NCBI RefSeq assembly: GCF_947503375.1
Contig: NZ_CANNDQ010000006.1
Span: forward strand, 242,685-306,684
Source: an uncultured Psychroserpens sp.
GTDB taxonomy: Bacteria; Bacteroidota; Bacteroidia; Flavobacteriales; Flavobacteriaceae
Direction of reading: 5' to 3'
Length of the DNA: 64,000 bases
Shown piece by piece: positions 18,886 to 27,960 of the stretch. The position numbers and the translations under genes are program-made. The number at the start of each line of letters is the position of its first letter. The stretch's first letter is position 1. The notes under the pieces are model-generated. The model was not told the origin of the DNA and did no database searches. It saw only the letters and a list, made by a program, of their open reading frames with translations.

Positions 18886-20892
18886 ATGGATATAAAAAAA
18901 AGCAATATAAATGGTAAGCTGAAACACAATGTTAATGCGATTGATTCTTCATTAGGCTTAGACTTTGAAATTCCTATTCTTTTCACCAATATAGATTCAG
19001 GACCTCGAGGGTTGAATAATGTCGTGATAGAAGAAGTACAAATCGGAAAACATGAATCGTATCCATCAACAAACACTACATTTCATCCATATATAAACAA
19101 CTCTACTTCAAATGGAATTATAGGTGAAGAAATTATAAGTCCGATTGAATTTCGTGATACTGAAAACAATAACTCTAACCTTTTAGTCATTGCATTTTCA
19201 ATAGACAAAGTAAAAGAGGAGGTTAAAGATTATTTGACTTCAGAAGCGGTGAAGCAAATTCGTTTTACTTGTCAGTTCAATTTTATCAATTCAAGAAAAT
19301 TAGACTTAAAAATTGAAAGTAAGGTTGTTAATCTAGACAATGGAACTCTAGTTGTTGAAGCCATTAAACGTAATAGCTCAGCATTGCTAACAAAAACAAA
19401 CCTCGTGTTGTTATTAAGCTTAATAGCAGTATTAAGTATTTGGAATTATAAGATAAATCGAAATGTTTATTTGCAAGATGAGTATTTTACACAGGAGAAA
19501 ATTACTGGCTTTATTGCAATACTTAGTACGTTTTTAGGCTTGTCATTTTCTAAGATCCGTGGGCTTTTTGCCGTCTTATCTAATATAACAGCATTCTTTA
19601 AGTTTCCAGAAATACATTTGAGTTTAGTACAATTTGACAATTTTTCTTCCAAGGTGTGGTTTGCTGTAATTAGTTTATGTAGTGTGCTTTCGGTATTATT
19701 TTTTATGAAATTCAATCCGATCGAAATTCCAAAAAACTACAACTATGGTATTTATGACACTAATGAAAAAGCATATGTAGATTTAGCTAAATACAATCGG
19801 TTTTATCCTATTACTTTAACAAATGAAGATGGCTCGAATAGATTTGAAATACACACACAACAAACAGATTTGACAAAAACGGAAGCTGTTAGTATTGGAA
19901 GCATTGTTGATAATGATAATAATATTGACTACCATAAATTTAATGTGTTTTACAGTCGAAATAATTTTAATGAAACCATAGAAAATAAAACAGCTGGTCA
20001 ACTCATAGAAAATCCATTCATATCTAATAGAGAAATTCCATTTAAAGAGATATTTAAAGCGCAAAAATTCCAAAGGCGTATTGGCGACCTTTTTGTGACC
20101 TACAATATTACTGGCACTAAAAAGACGATTAATATTTCCGACAGTCGTAATGTTTCTGAAGATGAGATTAATGCTGTAATTGCTAAGTTTAAGGAAAAAG
20201 AAAAAATCAAAGGAAAGCATGAAGATTTAATCAATAAAGACAGAGTTGCATTAATAAACAAGCTCAAAGATCATTTTAATTCGTCTTTTGATAAAAACGG
20301 TACAATTAGTAAGCCTTTGATTTTAAGTTTAACTAAAAAGTTAATTTCGGAAACCGATAAAGGCACAAACATTACTAAAAAAACCATTGAACGCTATATT
20401 TATTTAACTGCATTATGGCAAGCATCAGAAGATCGAATACAAAGCTCAGAAAACAAAGGATTGATGTTGTCAGATCTAGAAGAAATATGCAATTCTATTC
20501 GTCCAACCCTAAAGATAAATCGATCCTGGAAACGCGATCGGATAATTATGTCTTTCATTTTAGAAGTTCAAAAGCAAATGGGTTTGACCGAATCATATGC
20601 CATAAATTTCATAGACGAAGAGATCTTGTGTAATAAAGCTTGTAAGCGTTCTGTGAATTTATTAGACTTTATTGTCTCATCTTCTTTAGCATCTGCAAAT
20701 GAATTATTTGAAGTTCAAGAATACATCAAGTCAAAACTACCAACGCTCATGAGAAAATTAACTGCGGATACCTCTAAAGTTTTTGAAGCATTTGAAAAAA
20801 ATGAAAAATCGAGCGCCAGAAATAAAGACTTCATTCATAATAATGAAATGGTACTGAAATCTATCGAAGAATTTTTAAGGGAATTTACTTAA
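18886..20892 (+). CDS. Membrane protein of unknown function, 668 residues
   Basis: I do not recognise a family. No signal peptide is visible. Residues 1-165 look like a soluble beta-rich domain. Three hydrophobic segments follow at about 170-186 (TNLVLLLSLIAVLSIW), 206-222 (ITGFIAILSTFLGLSFS) and 257-274 (VWFAVISLCSVLSVLFFM). The remaining 390 residues are hydrophilic: first beta-like, then from about 430 helical and Lys/Glu-rich with an EDEINAVIAKFKEKEKIKG segment. An odd number of membrane spans would put the two large domains on opposite sides of the inner membrane. It stands alone, with about 270-280 bp of gene-free DNA on each side in which I see no clear terminator. Confidence 0.7.
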   Translation: MDIKKSNINGKLKHNVNAIDSSLGLDFEIPILFTNIDSGPRGLNNVVIEEVQIGKHESYPSTNTTFHPYINNSTSNGIIGEEIISPIEFRDTENNNSNLLVIAFSIDKVKEEVKDYLTSEAVKQIRFTCQFNFINSRKLDLKIESKVVNLDNGTLVVEAIKRNSSALLTKTNLVLLLSLIAVLSIWNYKINRNVYLQDEYFTQEKITGFIAILSTFLGLSFSKIRGLFAVLSNITAFFKFPEIHLSLVQFDNFSSKVWFAVISLCSVLSVLFFMKFNPIEIPKNYNYGIYDTNEKAYVDLAKYNRFYPITLTNEDGSNRFEIHTQQTDLTKTEAVSIGSIVDNDNNIDYHKFNVFYSRNNFNETIENKTAGQLIENPFISNREIPFKEIFKAQKFQRRIGDLFVTYNITGTKKTINISDSRNVSEDEINAVIAKFKEKEKIKGKHEDLINKDRVALINKLKDHFNSSFDKNGTISKPLILSLTKKLISETDKGTNITKKTIERYIYLTALWQASEDRIQSSENKGLMLSDLEEICNSIRPTLKINRSWKRDRIIMSFILEVQKQMGLTESYAINFIDEEILCNKACKRSVNLLDFIVSSSLASANELFEVQEYIKSKLPTLMRKLTADTSKVFEAFEKNEKSSARNKDFIHNNEMVLKSIEEFLREFT

Positions 20893-21176
20893 TTTCTCCT
20901 TTAAGCATAATAAGAGTGCTTATATTGGAAAATTTTTATTATATTTATGTAATCACTTGATATTTAGTGATTAATATCTCCCTTAGGCAATTTAAATAAC
21001 GCAGATTGTTTATGCCGAAAGCTTAATTAATTTATTTGACAAACCACTAATTTTTTGTAAAACGTAATGACTTTGCAAAAGTAGTTCTACATACTTTATC
21101 GCCATTTAAAAAGCTGAGGTATTTAGAATCTAAACTCATATAATAAGCTTTAATAAAATAAACACATTCAACTATT

Positions 21177-21518
21177 ATGAAACACATTAAATTCTTTTTA
21201 ATCACAATCACACTTTGTCTGCTCACATCATGTTATACAGTGAGGCTAAGAAGTGAAAACGGAGCGCCTCAACCTGACCCATTTTCTGACAGAGATGACT
21301 ACTATAGAGGAATGGAAGTTGTAGAGATAGACACCGTTATTAATATGAAACTGACTTCAAAAGATTTCACTTTTCTAATTAAAGAGAGCGATGTTTGCGC
21401 GTCTGGTAAATTAAATATGGTAGAGTATCGCAATACATTTGGTGGTGTATTACTAAGTGCGATCACCTTTGGAAGAAAGCGAAAAATGAAAATTAAATAC
21501 GTCTGCGAAAAACCTTAA
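21177..21518 (+). CDS. Small lipoprotein of unknown function
   Basis: A 113-residue protein with a signal peptide and lipobox (LCLLTSC, Cys near residue 19). The mature part ends with GGVLLSAITFGRKRKMKIKY, reminiscent of the Bor-type lipoprotein pattern (a short lipoprotein with a Gly-rich LLxAITxG segment), but the match is loose. The FAD oxidoreductase gene begins 11 bp after its stop, so the two are very likely one transcript. Confidence 0.65.
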   Translation: MKHIKFFLITITLCLLTSCYTVRLRSENGAPQPDPFSDRDDYYRGMEVVEIDTVINMKLTSKDFTFLIKESDVCASGKLNMVEYRNTFGGVLLSAITFGRKRKMKIKYVCEKP

Positions 21519-21529
21519 ACCCAATTATT

Positions 21530-23089
21530 ATGGCAACCACAAAATCGAAGCAATTAAATGAGTGGGATACGTTACATAGAAATGGACCTTTTCCGTTAAA
21601 AGTATTATTCCAAACCAAACTAGAAGGCGAACGAGTGATGCCTAATAAAATTGATCGTTATAATGATGCAGCACGTGAAATACAACGACTAATTAAAGCA
21701 GCACATCAGTCAGGTGAAGGTTTTAGAGCCTATGGATCTGCTTGGTCTATGAGTAATATAGCGAGCCAAAAAGATCGAATGCATTTTAATGGATTTATGA
21801 ATATTTCCATGCCTATTCACGCTAGTGAATGCCATCAAGATAGTACTTACGATTCAACAAATTTATTCTTATTTGAATGTGGAAATACCATTAAAGAAAT
21901 ATCTGAAACATTAGCCGAAAACGGAAAGTCACTTAAAACAAGTGGCGCAAGTAACGGACAAACGATAGCAGGTTGCATTTCTACAGGTGTTCACGGTGCA
22001 GGTCTTGATATAGGCTCAGTACAAGACTATGTTGTTGGGCTTAATCTGATTACTGGTCCTAATTTAGACGATATTGTATACGTAGAACCAGCATCTAAAC
22101 CAGCATTAAATGATAATTTCATTGCTACTTTAAACTCAAAAGTCATTAGAGATGATGAATTATTTTATGCAGCATTAGTTGGGTTGGGTAGTTTTGGATT
22201 TATTCATGGCGTGGTTATAGAAGCTGAAAACGTTTTTCTAATAAAACGTTATGTGAAAAAAATAAAGAAAAGCGTAGCCTTTGAGCTTGCCAATACAATG
22301 GACTTTAATAATTCAAGTTTTAAAATTCAAGGTGAGACAGATGCACAAGGCAATGGCAATAGACCTTTTCACTATAAAATATTTATCAATCAATATAGTG
22401 ACGAATCTGATTGTGTTGTAGAAGCCATGTACAAAAAACCATATACAAATCATTATCTAGATCCATTTCCAATTATTAAAGAATCGTTATATCGAGATTT
22501 GATTCATCTTTTTGTAAAACTAGCCGAAAATTTTCCAAAAAGCATTCCTTGGTTGGTAAAACGTTTGCGCAAAACTATTTTGCCAGCAGTAAATGAAGAA
22601 ACCACAGGAATGCTCAAAGAGATTTTTTGGGATGCACCATATCAAGGACCTGCATTTGCCTGTTCATTTGGGATTGACCATAAAGATTCAGAAAAAGTGA
22701 TGCAACTTCTTGGTAAGCTAACACGAGATGAAGGACCAATACCTGGCATATTTGCCTTACGCTTTGTAAAACAAACTAAAGCTACACTTGGATTTACCAA
22801 GTTCCCGATCACTTGTATGATTGAAATTGATGGTGTGCTGTGGAAAAAAACGAGAAAAATAATGAGTTTGGAAGAATACTCAAGACGAATGATAGAAGTC
22901 TTAAAAGCGAATAGCATTCCGTTTACCATTCATTGGGGAAAAAATAGCGATTGGAAATTCCCAGATTTAGTTACCCACATGTTTGGTGATAAAGCAGAGC
23001 GATGGAAAACACAGCGAAAACAATTATTATCAAATGATATGCAAAAATTGTTCTCAAATAAGTTCTTAAGAACGGTTGGTTTGGATTAA
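21530..23089 (+). CDS. FAD-linked oxidoreductase of the vanillyl-alcohol/aldonolactone oxidase type
   Basis: A 519-residue flavoprotein. The N-terminal half is a PCMH-type FAD-binding domain: FRAYGSAWSMSNIA, then TSGASNGQTIAGCISTGVHG with its conserved His in a CISTGVHGAG loop, the usual site of FAD contact or covalent flavinylation. LGSFGFIHGVVIEAE completes the domain. The C-terminal HWGKNSDW motif matches the aldonolactone oxidase (L-gulonolactone/D-arabinono-lactone oxidase) group. The actual sugar lactone or alcohol substrate cannot be told. No signal peptide is visible. It is coupled to the small lipoprotein gene upstream. Downstream begins a gene-free, repeat-bearing flank of an accessory island. 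Confidence 0.8.
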   Translation: MATTKSKQLNEWDTLHRNGPFPLKVLFQTKLEGERVMPNKIDRYNDAAREIQRLIKAAHQSGEGFRAYGSAWSMSNIASQKDRMHFNGFMNISMPIHASECHQDSTYDSTNLFLFECGNTIKEISETLAENGKSLKTSGASNGQTIAGCISTGVHGAGLDIGSVQDYVVGLNLITGPNLDDIVYVEPASKPALNDNFIATLNSKVIRDDELFYAALVGLGSFGFIHGVVIEAENVFLIKRYVKKIKKSVAFELANTMDFNNSSFKIQGETDAQGNGNRPFHYKIFINQYSDESDCVVEAMYKKPYTNHYLDPFPIIKESLYRDLIHLFVKLAENFPKSIPWLVKRLRKTILPAVNEETTGMLKEIFWDAPYQGPAFACSFGIDHKDSEKVMQLLGKLTRDEGPIPGIFALRFVKQTKATLGFTKFPITCMIEIDGVLWKKTRKIMSLEEYSRRMIEVLKANSIPFTIHWGKNSDWKFPDLVTHMFGDKAERWKTQRKQLLSNDMQKLFSNKFLRTVGLD

Positions 23090-23129
23090 ACGCATTTAAA
23101 CGTAAAAAAACAGTAGCTGAGAGTAATTG

Positions 23130-23147
23130 TATTAAATGTACTATAAT
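23130..23147. repeat. Left copy of an 18-bp direct repeat flanking the island
   Basis: TATTAAATGTACTATAAT occurs here and again, identical, at 28207-28224, about 5.08 kb away. Similarity extends weakly to both sides (AATT upstream, TTATGTAA downstream). The pair brackets exactly the three-gene island. Confidence 0.7.
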
Positions 23148-23241
23148 GTTCTTGCGTTATGTAACTTGAGCTTTGCTCAAATCGACAATATTGTTTTAGA
23201 GGTTTTCGCGAATCTTGGATGAGATATTTGACTTCGCAAGC

Positions 23242-23274
23242 TTCGTCGAATCTCATTCTTCGATTTGGTTAAAA
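23242..23274. repeat. Flank motif copy A
   Basis: Contains TTCGTCGAATCTC, then TTCGATTTGGTTAAAA. It resembles two copies in the right flank (27725-27750 and 27928-27960) that read TTCGTGAATCTC then TCGATTT. Confidence 0.45.
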
Positions 23275-23593
23275 GCAGGGCAGAGCGTTAAGAAAAGTTC
23301 TGGTAGACCTTTTTAGTGAATGAGCTAGTTGGCGCATTGGCGTACCACTGTTTCTTGAAAAAATTTACTCCTAGAAGTTTCTTCTACAATGTTAATGAAT
23401 TGCGAAGCAATCATAAGCACTTATTTAATAAAATAATGTGTGCGCGAATAAACACTTTTTACGAAGCGACGATAGGAGAGAAGTGGAATGTGTGTGGAAT
23501 GGCTTTAAATATTATCTGTAAAATGATATGAAATAATGCTTTCAATTTTTAAATAATTTTTCGTACTTTGTTAAGTTGAATACAAAATCATAT

Positions 23594-24829
23594 ATGAATA
23601 AAAAAAAACTAACCTACATAGACTTATTTTCTGGTTGTGGTGGACTTTCGCTAGGACTTTATAATTCTGGTCTTTGGAAAGGTTTATTTGCGATAGAGAA
23701 AAATCAAGATGCATTTAAAACATTAGAACACAATCTAATATTACATGAAAATCATTTTAGTTGGCCGAATTGGTTGCCTCAATCTTCTCACGATATTAAT
23801 GAAGTACTAAAAAAGTATTCAAAAAACCTAAAAGCTTTAAAAGGCAATGTTGATATGGTTGCTGGTGGACCTCCTTGTCAAGGATTTTCAACCGCAGGAA
23901 TGAGAAATGAGAATGACTCTAGAAATGAATTAATAAAATCATATATAAAATTTATTCGAAACGTACAACCCAAAATTATATTTTTTGAAAATGTAAAAGG
24001 ATTTACGCAAAAATTTGATAAAAATAAAACAAAAGGTAAAGCTTATTCTGAATACGTAAAAAGAGCTTTAAGATATACTCCAAAGTCTAAAAACTACATT
24101 GGCTATAATGTCTACGGTAAATTGGTTGATTTTTCCGAATTCGGTGTTCCACAAAAAAGAACAAGGTTTATTCTTGTTGGTGTTAGGAAAGATTTAGAAA
24201 AGCATACTCAACCAAAAGTATTCTTTGAATCTATAAATGCAAACAAAAACGATTTTCTTGTTAATAAAAAGATAGGATTAACGAATACGCTTGAAGATGC
24301 AATATCAGATTTATTGCGAAAAGAAGAAACAATTTCCCCAGACACTGATTCTTATAAAACAGCATTTTATAATAAAGCGGAATCATCATATCAAAAATTA
24401 TTAAAAGGTAAAGTAAAAACTAAAATCCCTGATAGTCATCGTTTTGCAAAGCATTCTAGAAAAACAATAAAAAAACTTGAATATATTTTAGAGAATGCTG
24501 AAAAGAATAAAACTTTGTCAAATGAAATAAAAGAGAAATTTAATCTTAAAAAGAGAACCATTATACCATTAGCTGGTAACACTCCAACACCTACAATAAC
24601 AACTTTACCAGATGATTATGTTCATTATTGTGAGCCAAGAATTTTTACTGTAAGAGAGTATGCTAGAATACAATCCTTTAATGATTGGTATGAATTTAAG
24701 GGGAAATATACAACTGGTGGTAAAAGAAGAACTCAAGAAGTACCTCGTTATTCACAAATTGGAAACGCTATACCACCTCTGTTTGGAGAACAAAGCGGAA
24801 TCATTTTAAAATCTTTGTTAGTAGAATGA
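23594..24829 (+). CDS. DNA (cytosine-5-)-methyltransferase
   Basis: Transfers a methyl group from S-adenosylmethionine to C5 of cytosine in a specific DNA sequence. I take the ATG at 23594 rather than the upstream TTG (23576), giving 411 residues with motif I (YIDLFSGCGGLSLGLY) right at the N-terminus, as is normal. Motif IV GGPPCQGFS is at 91-99 with catalytic Cys95, motif VI ENV at 142-144, motif VIII QKRTRF at 187-192, and motif X YSQIGNAIPP near the C-terminus. All are intact, so it should be active. The target-recognition region (about 200-330) is Lys-rich; the recognition sequence is unknown. Its stop overlaps the next start in ATGA, so it heads a three-gene operon. No endonuclease gene is adjacent. 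Confidence 0.94.
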   Translation: MNKKKLTYIDLFSGCGGLSLGLYNSGLWKGLFAIEKNQDAFKTLEHNLILHENHFSWPNWLPQSSHDINEVLKKYSKNLKALKGNVDMVAGGPPCQGFSTAGMRNENDSRNELIKSYIKFIRNVQPKIIFFENVKGFTQKFDKNKTKGKAYSEYVKRALRYTPKSKNYIGYNVYGKLVDFSEFGVPQKRTRFILVGVRKDLEKHTQPKVFFESINANKNDFLVNKKIGLTNTLEDAISDLLRKEETISPDTDSYKTAFYNKAESSYQKLLKGKVKTKIPDSHRFAKHSRKTIKKLEYILENAEKNKTLSNEIKEKFNLKKRTIIPLAGNTPTPTITTLPDDYVHYCEPRIFTVREYARIQSFNDWYEFKGKYTTGGKRRTQEVPRYSQIGNAIPPLFGEQSGIILKSLLVE

Positions 24830-27099
24830 AAAATGAATTACAGTTTAAAGTTAGTTCTGCTCTTAAAGACATTATAGGCAAAGATTTAATTACAGATGAT
24901 TATATCGCTGTATTTGAGTTGGTTAAAAACTCATTTGATGCATATGCAACTAGAGTTGATATTACTTTTGAGAATATTTATACAGACAATGCTTGTATAA
25001 TTATCAAAGATGATGGTAAGGGCATGAATTACCAAGACCTAATCAATAAGTGGTTGTTTGTGGCTTATTCTGCAAAAAAAGAAGGTACAGAAGATGAGTC
25101 TTTTGATTATCGAGATAATATTTATACTAAAAGACCATTTGCAGGCGCAAAAGGAATTGGTAGATTTTCATGTGATAGATTAGGGAAATCTCTTTTTCTC
25201 GAAACCACTAAAAAGGAAAAGAATCCTAAAACCGAAGTTCTTCTTACTGAATGGGAAAAGTTTGAATCGAATCTTCGAACTGAATTTGTAGATATAAGTG
25301 TTGAACATGAAACAATTGATAGTAGTAATTATGGAATAAATCACGGAACAATTTTAATAATAGAAAATTTAAGAAGTGATTGGAATAGAGATAAACTAAT
25401 TACGCTGAAAAATTCACTTGCTAAATTAATCAATCCTTTAAATGACAGAAAAGACAAGGATTTTAAAATTTTCTTACATGTTCCTGAAGAAATAGATGAA
25501 GATTCTAATTACTCTGAATATTATGATAAAATAAATGGAGAAATTCAAAATTTTATTTTTGAAACGCTTGGATTAAAAACTACTAAAATAATTAGTGAAA
25601 TTTCAGAAGATGGAAATTTTATTACAACAAAACTTTTTGATGGAGGAACATTAATTTATAATGTTAAAGAAAAAAATAAAGAATTTCCATTATTAAAAGA
25701 TATTGATTTTACAATATATTATCTCAATCAATCTGCGAAATTGACATTTGCTAAAAGGATGGGCCTATCATCAAAAGATTATGGTCATATTTTTTTGTAT
25801 AAAAATGGATTCAGAATTTACCCTTTTGGAGAACCAGGAGAAGATCCTTTAAAACTTGATGCAAGAAAAGCCCAAGGATATAATAGATTCCTTGGAACAA
25901 GGGAGATTATGGGACAAGTTAATATATCATATGAAACAGAAGAATTAAAAGAAACGTCGAGTAGAGGCGATGGTTTAAAAAAGACACCTACTTATGATGA
26001 ATTAGTTTTATGTTTTTATTCTGTTATAAGGAAGCTTGAAAAGTATGTTGTCAATGTCCAACAATGGGGATTAAGTATTGAGGATAATTATGGTTACGAT
26101 ATAAACTCAAGAATTTCTGATTTATTAGAAAAACTAACTGATAGTGAAGATATAGTTTCATTTGATGTGCCAGATAATTTTTTAGATATTCTTAATGCTA
26201 GTCAAGTTGATAGTGCCGAATCAATAGTGAAAAATCTTCAGAAGATTGCTTTTGAATCTGAAAATGATAAATTAATTGGTAAGGTTAATGATGCAGTTGA
26301 AAAGCTGTCAGATATAAGAAAAGCTCAAGAGCAAGCAGAAAAACAAGCAGAAGTAGAGTTAAAAAAAGCTCAAAAAGCTACTGCAAAACTTAAGGAACAA
26401 ATAAGTGAAAACTTATTTCTTAAGTCTATAAATAGTCAAGATTTTGAAGAAGTCATAAGTTTACTGCATCACATAGGAATTTATGCAGGAACTATAGATG
26501 CAAATCTAAAAGGAATTTCATTGAGGGTTCAAAATAATATAGAACTTACACATGAAGAATTATTGAATATAATTAGATTGTTAAGTTTTGAAACGAAAAA
26601 AATATTAAACATAGCATCGTTTGCTACTAAAGCAAATTTTAAACTAGATGCCGAATATGTAATAAAAGATTTAAATAATTATGTTAGAGAATATATTCAA
26701 AATATTATTCCAACAGTTACAGATAAATCTCTAAAAATAGAATTAGAGCAATATATCAATAAGGATTTTATTACTAAATACAAGCCAATTGAAATAAATA
26801 TTATACTTGATAATATTATCAATAATGCCAAAAAGGCTAATGCAAGTAATTTAGTGATAATGTTAATTGAAAATGAAGAAGGTAATTTTGTAATCCGATT
26901 CGAAGATGATGGTTTAGGAATCAAAGATGAACATTTCCCAAAATTATATGACTTAGGATTTACAACTACTGACGGTTCAGGCATTGGTTTAAATCATGTT
27001 AGAAAAATCATGAAATCAATGAAAGGAAGTGTTAAAGCAGAAAACAATAGCAAAGGAGCTACATTTATACTAGAATTTAAGAAATATGAAAGTAATTAA
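24826..27099 (+). CDS. Protein with two GHKL ATPase domains (MORC/Hsp90-like N-terminal, histidine-kinase-like C-terminal)
   Basis: A 757-residue soluble protein. N-terminal GHKL domain: N-box ELVKNSFDA (31-39), DDGKGM (62-67) and GAKGIGRFS (107-115), as in MutL/MORC/Hsp90-type ATPases. About 150-400 is a transducer-like region with ARKAQGYNRFLGTREIMGQV. Residues 485-530 look like a coiled coil (KAQEQAEKQAEVELKKAQ). A second, histidine-kinase-type GHKL domain follows: LDNIINNAKKA (661-671), EDDGLGI (693-699), LYDLGFTT (707-714), GSGIGLNHV (717-725). Before it, LLHHIGIYAGT (546-556) sits where a phosphoacceptor His would lie. No membrane segment is present. It overlaps the methyltransferase gene by 4 bp and the receiver gene by 14 bp. 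GHKL proteins of the paraMORC kind are known in restriction-modification neighbourhoods; kinase activity here is inferred. Confidence 0.85.
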   Translation: MKNELQFKVSSALKDIIGKDLITDDYIAVFELVKNSFDAYATRVDITFENIYTDNACIIIKDDGKGMNYQDLINKWLFVAYSAKKEGTEDESFDYRDNIYTKRPFAGAKGIGRFSCDRLGKSLFLETTKKEKNPKTEVLLTEWEKFESNLRTEFVDISVEHETIDSSNYGINHGTILIIENLRSDWNRDKLITLKNSLAKLINPLNDRKDKDFKIFLHVPEEIDEDSNYSEYYDKINGEIQNFIFETLGLKTTKIISEISEDGNFITTKLFDGGTLIYNVKEKNKEFPLLKDIDFTIYYLNQSAKLTFAKRMGLSSKDYGHIFLYKNGFRIYPFGEPGEDPLKLDARKAQGYNRFLGTREIMGQVNISYETEELKETSSRGDGLKKTPTYDELVLCFYSVIRKLEKYVVNVQQWGLSIEDNYGYDINSRISDLLEKLTDSEDIVSFDVPDNFLDILNASQVDSAESIVKNLQKIAFESENDKLIGKVNDAVEKLSDIRKAQEQAEKQAEVELKKAQKATAKLKEQISENLFLKSINSQDFEEVISLLHHIGIYAGTIDANLKGISLRVQNNIELTHEELLNIIRLLSFETKKILNIASFATKANFKLDAEYVIKDLNNYVREYIQNIIPTVTDKSLKIELEQYINKDFITKYKPIEINIILDNIINNAKKANASNLVIMLIENEEGNFVIRFEDDGLGIKDEHFPKLYDLGFTTTDGSGIGLNHVRKIMKSMKGSVKAENNSKGATFILEFKKYESN

Positions 27100-27460
27100 G
27101 TTATTTTGGATTGACGACATGGAAAATTGGGCAGATTCTGCCAGAATTAACCTGGAGATTGTTGCCGGCAAATATAAGATTAAGTTAAAAGTGATACATG
27201 CTGAAAATGGGGAAGATGTAGTTCAACAATTAAACGCTATTAATTTTGATGGTGTAATTATGGATTACAACATGGAACCGTATAGAGGTGATAAGTATAT
27301 TGATGACATCAGATTTGAAGAGCATTTAGGACACATTCCGATAATATTTTACTCACAAGACAATACTACTGATTTAGACTCTTTAGTAGAAAAACATGCA
27401 AATGTTGTTACAGTTTATCGACCTAATTTAGAAGATAAAATTAAGGAGTTGTTCTTTTAA
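27086..27460 (+). CDS. Stand-alone response-regulator receiver protein
   Basis: A 124-residue single receiver (REC) domain with no output domain. It has the acidic pair in LFWIDDMENW (Asp10-Asp11), the predicted phosphoacceptor Asp60 in FDGVIMDYNMEP, and Ser90 in IIFYSQD at the Thr/Ser position. At the usual Lys-Pro position it has Arg112-Pro113 (VYRPN), an uncommon change that may alter the switch. The start overlaps the end of the dual-GHKL gene by 14 bp in another frame, which implies tight translational coupling and a functional pair. A likely reading is that the GHKL protein phosphorylates or binds it. No partner gene follows; 890 bp of gene-free DNA comes next. Confidence 0.85.
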   Translation: MKVIKLFWIDDMENWADSARINLEIVAGKYKIKLKVIHAENGEDVVQQLNAINFDGVIMDYNMEPYRGDKYIDDIRFEEHLGHIPIIFYSQDNTTDLDSLVEKHANVVTVYRPNLEDKIKELFF

Positions 27461-27724
27461 TATTTCTTTCAAATTTTATCTGGCCTCATAAAATTTTGGC
27501 TAAAACATTTGGATACAACACTTTGCTAAAATCTAGTTTCGATTGTATTTAGCTAAGAATATCTACTAGACATTCTTTAAACGCTAAATAGTCTAAAATA
27601 TAGTGAAACGAAACGTAATTGTTTCCAAAATTATATACTATTTTAAAGAATTGATTGAGTATCAATTTTTAAAATACCTACTTGATTTTTTTGTTTAGCT
27701 CACGTCACATCTATTTATTAAGTA

Positions 27725-27750
27725 TTCGTGAATCTCACAAATTCGATTTC
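27725..27750. repeat. Flank motif copy B
   Basis: TTCGTGAATCTC followed by ACAAATTCGATTTC; similar to copies A (23242) and C (27928). Copies B and C are also preceded by CTCACGT about 30-35 bp upstream, so the shared unit is longer than the core. Confidence 0.45.
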
Positions 27751-27927
27751 TTTTTTTATCAAGAAAAAAAGATTTAATAAAACCTTGACTAGTTCTAAGC
27801 TTCAATATTCTATTTTACATAATATTAATAGTCCCAAACAAAAAATTTAAATAATAGCGAAAATAGAATAAGTGCTTGGAATTTTATTTTACTCACGTGT
27901 TTAATTATTTCATAAATTTTAATAGAG

Positions 27928-27960
27928 TTCGTGAATCTCCTAAAGTCGATTTGTTAAAAT
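27928..27960. repeat. Flank motif copy C
   Basis: TTCGTGAATCTC followed by CTAAAGTCGATTTG and TTAAAAT; the 3' part matches copy A (TCGATTTGGTTAAAA) better than copy B does. Confidence 0.45.

Larger units (their letters stand above)
23090..23593. other. Gene-free left flank of the methyltransferase island
   Basis: About 500 bp without a convincing gene. It contains one copy of an 18-bp direct repeat (23130-23147), a short hairpin TTGAGC-ttt-GCTCAA (23166-23180) and a motif shared with the right flank (23242-23274). Base composition is less AT-rich than the neighbouring intergenic DNA around 23200-23340. A 71-codon frame at 23316-23531 has no recognisable features and is treated as non-coding. 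The stretch looks like decayed or dispersed repeat DNA. Confidence 0.5.

Noticed and set aside
20951..20972. AATCACT...AGTGATT hairpin after the 668-residue gene
   Set aside because: Seven-base stem without a following T-tract; not convincing as a terminator.
23316..23531. 71-codon frame in the left island flank
   Set aside because: No signal, domain or promoter; composition unlike neighbouring genes; lies in repeat-like DNA. Treated as chance or relic.
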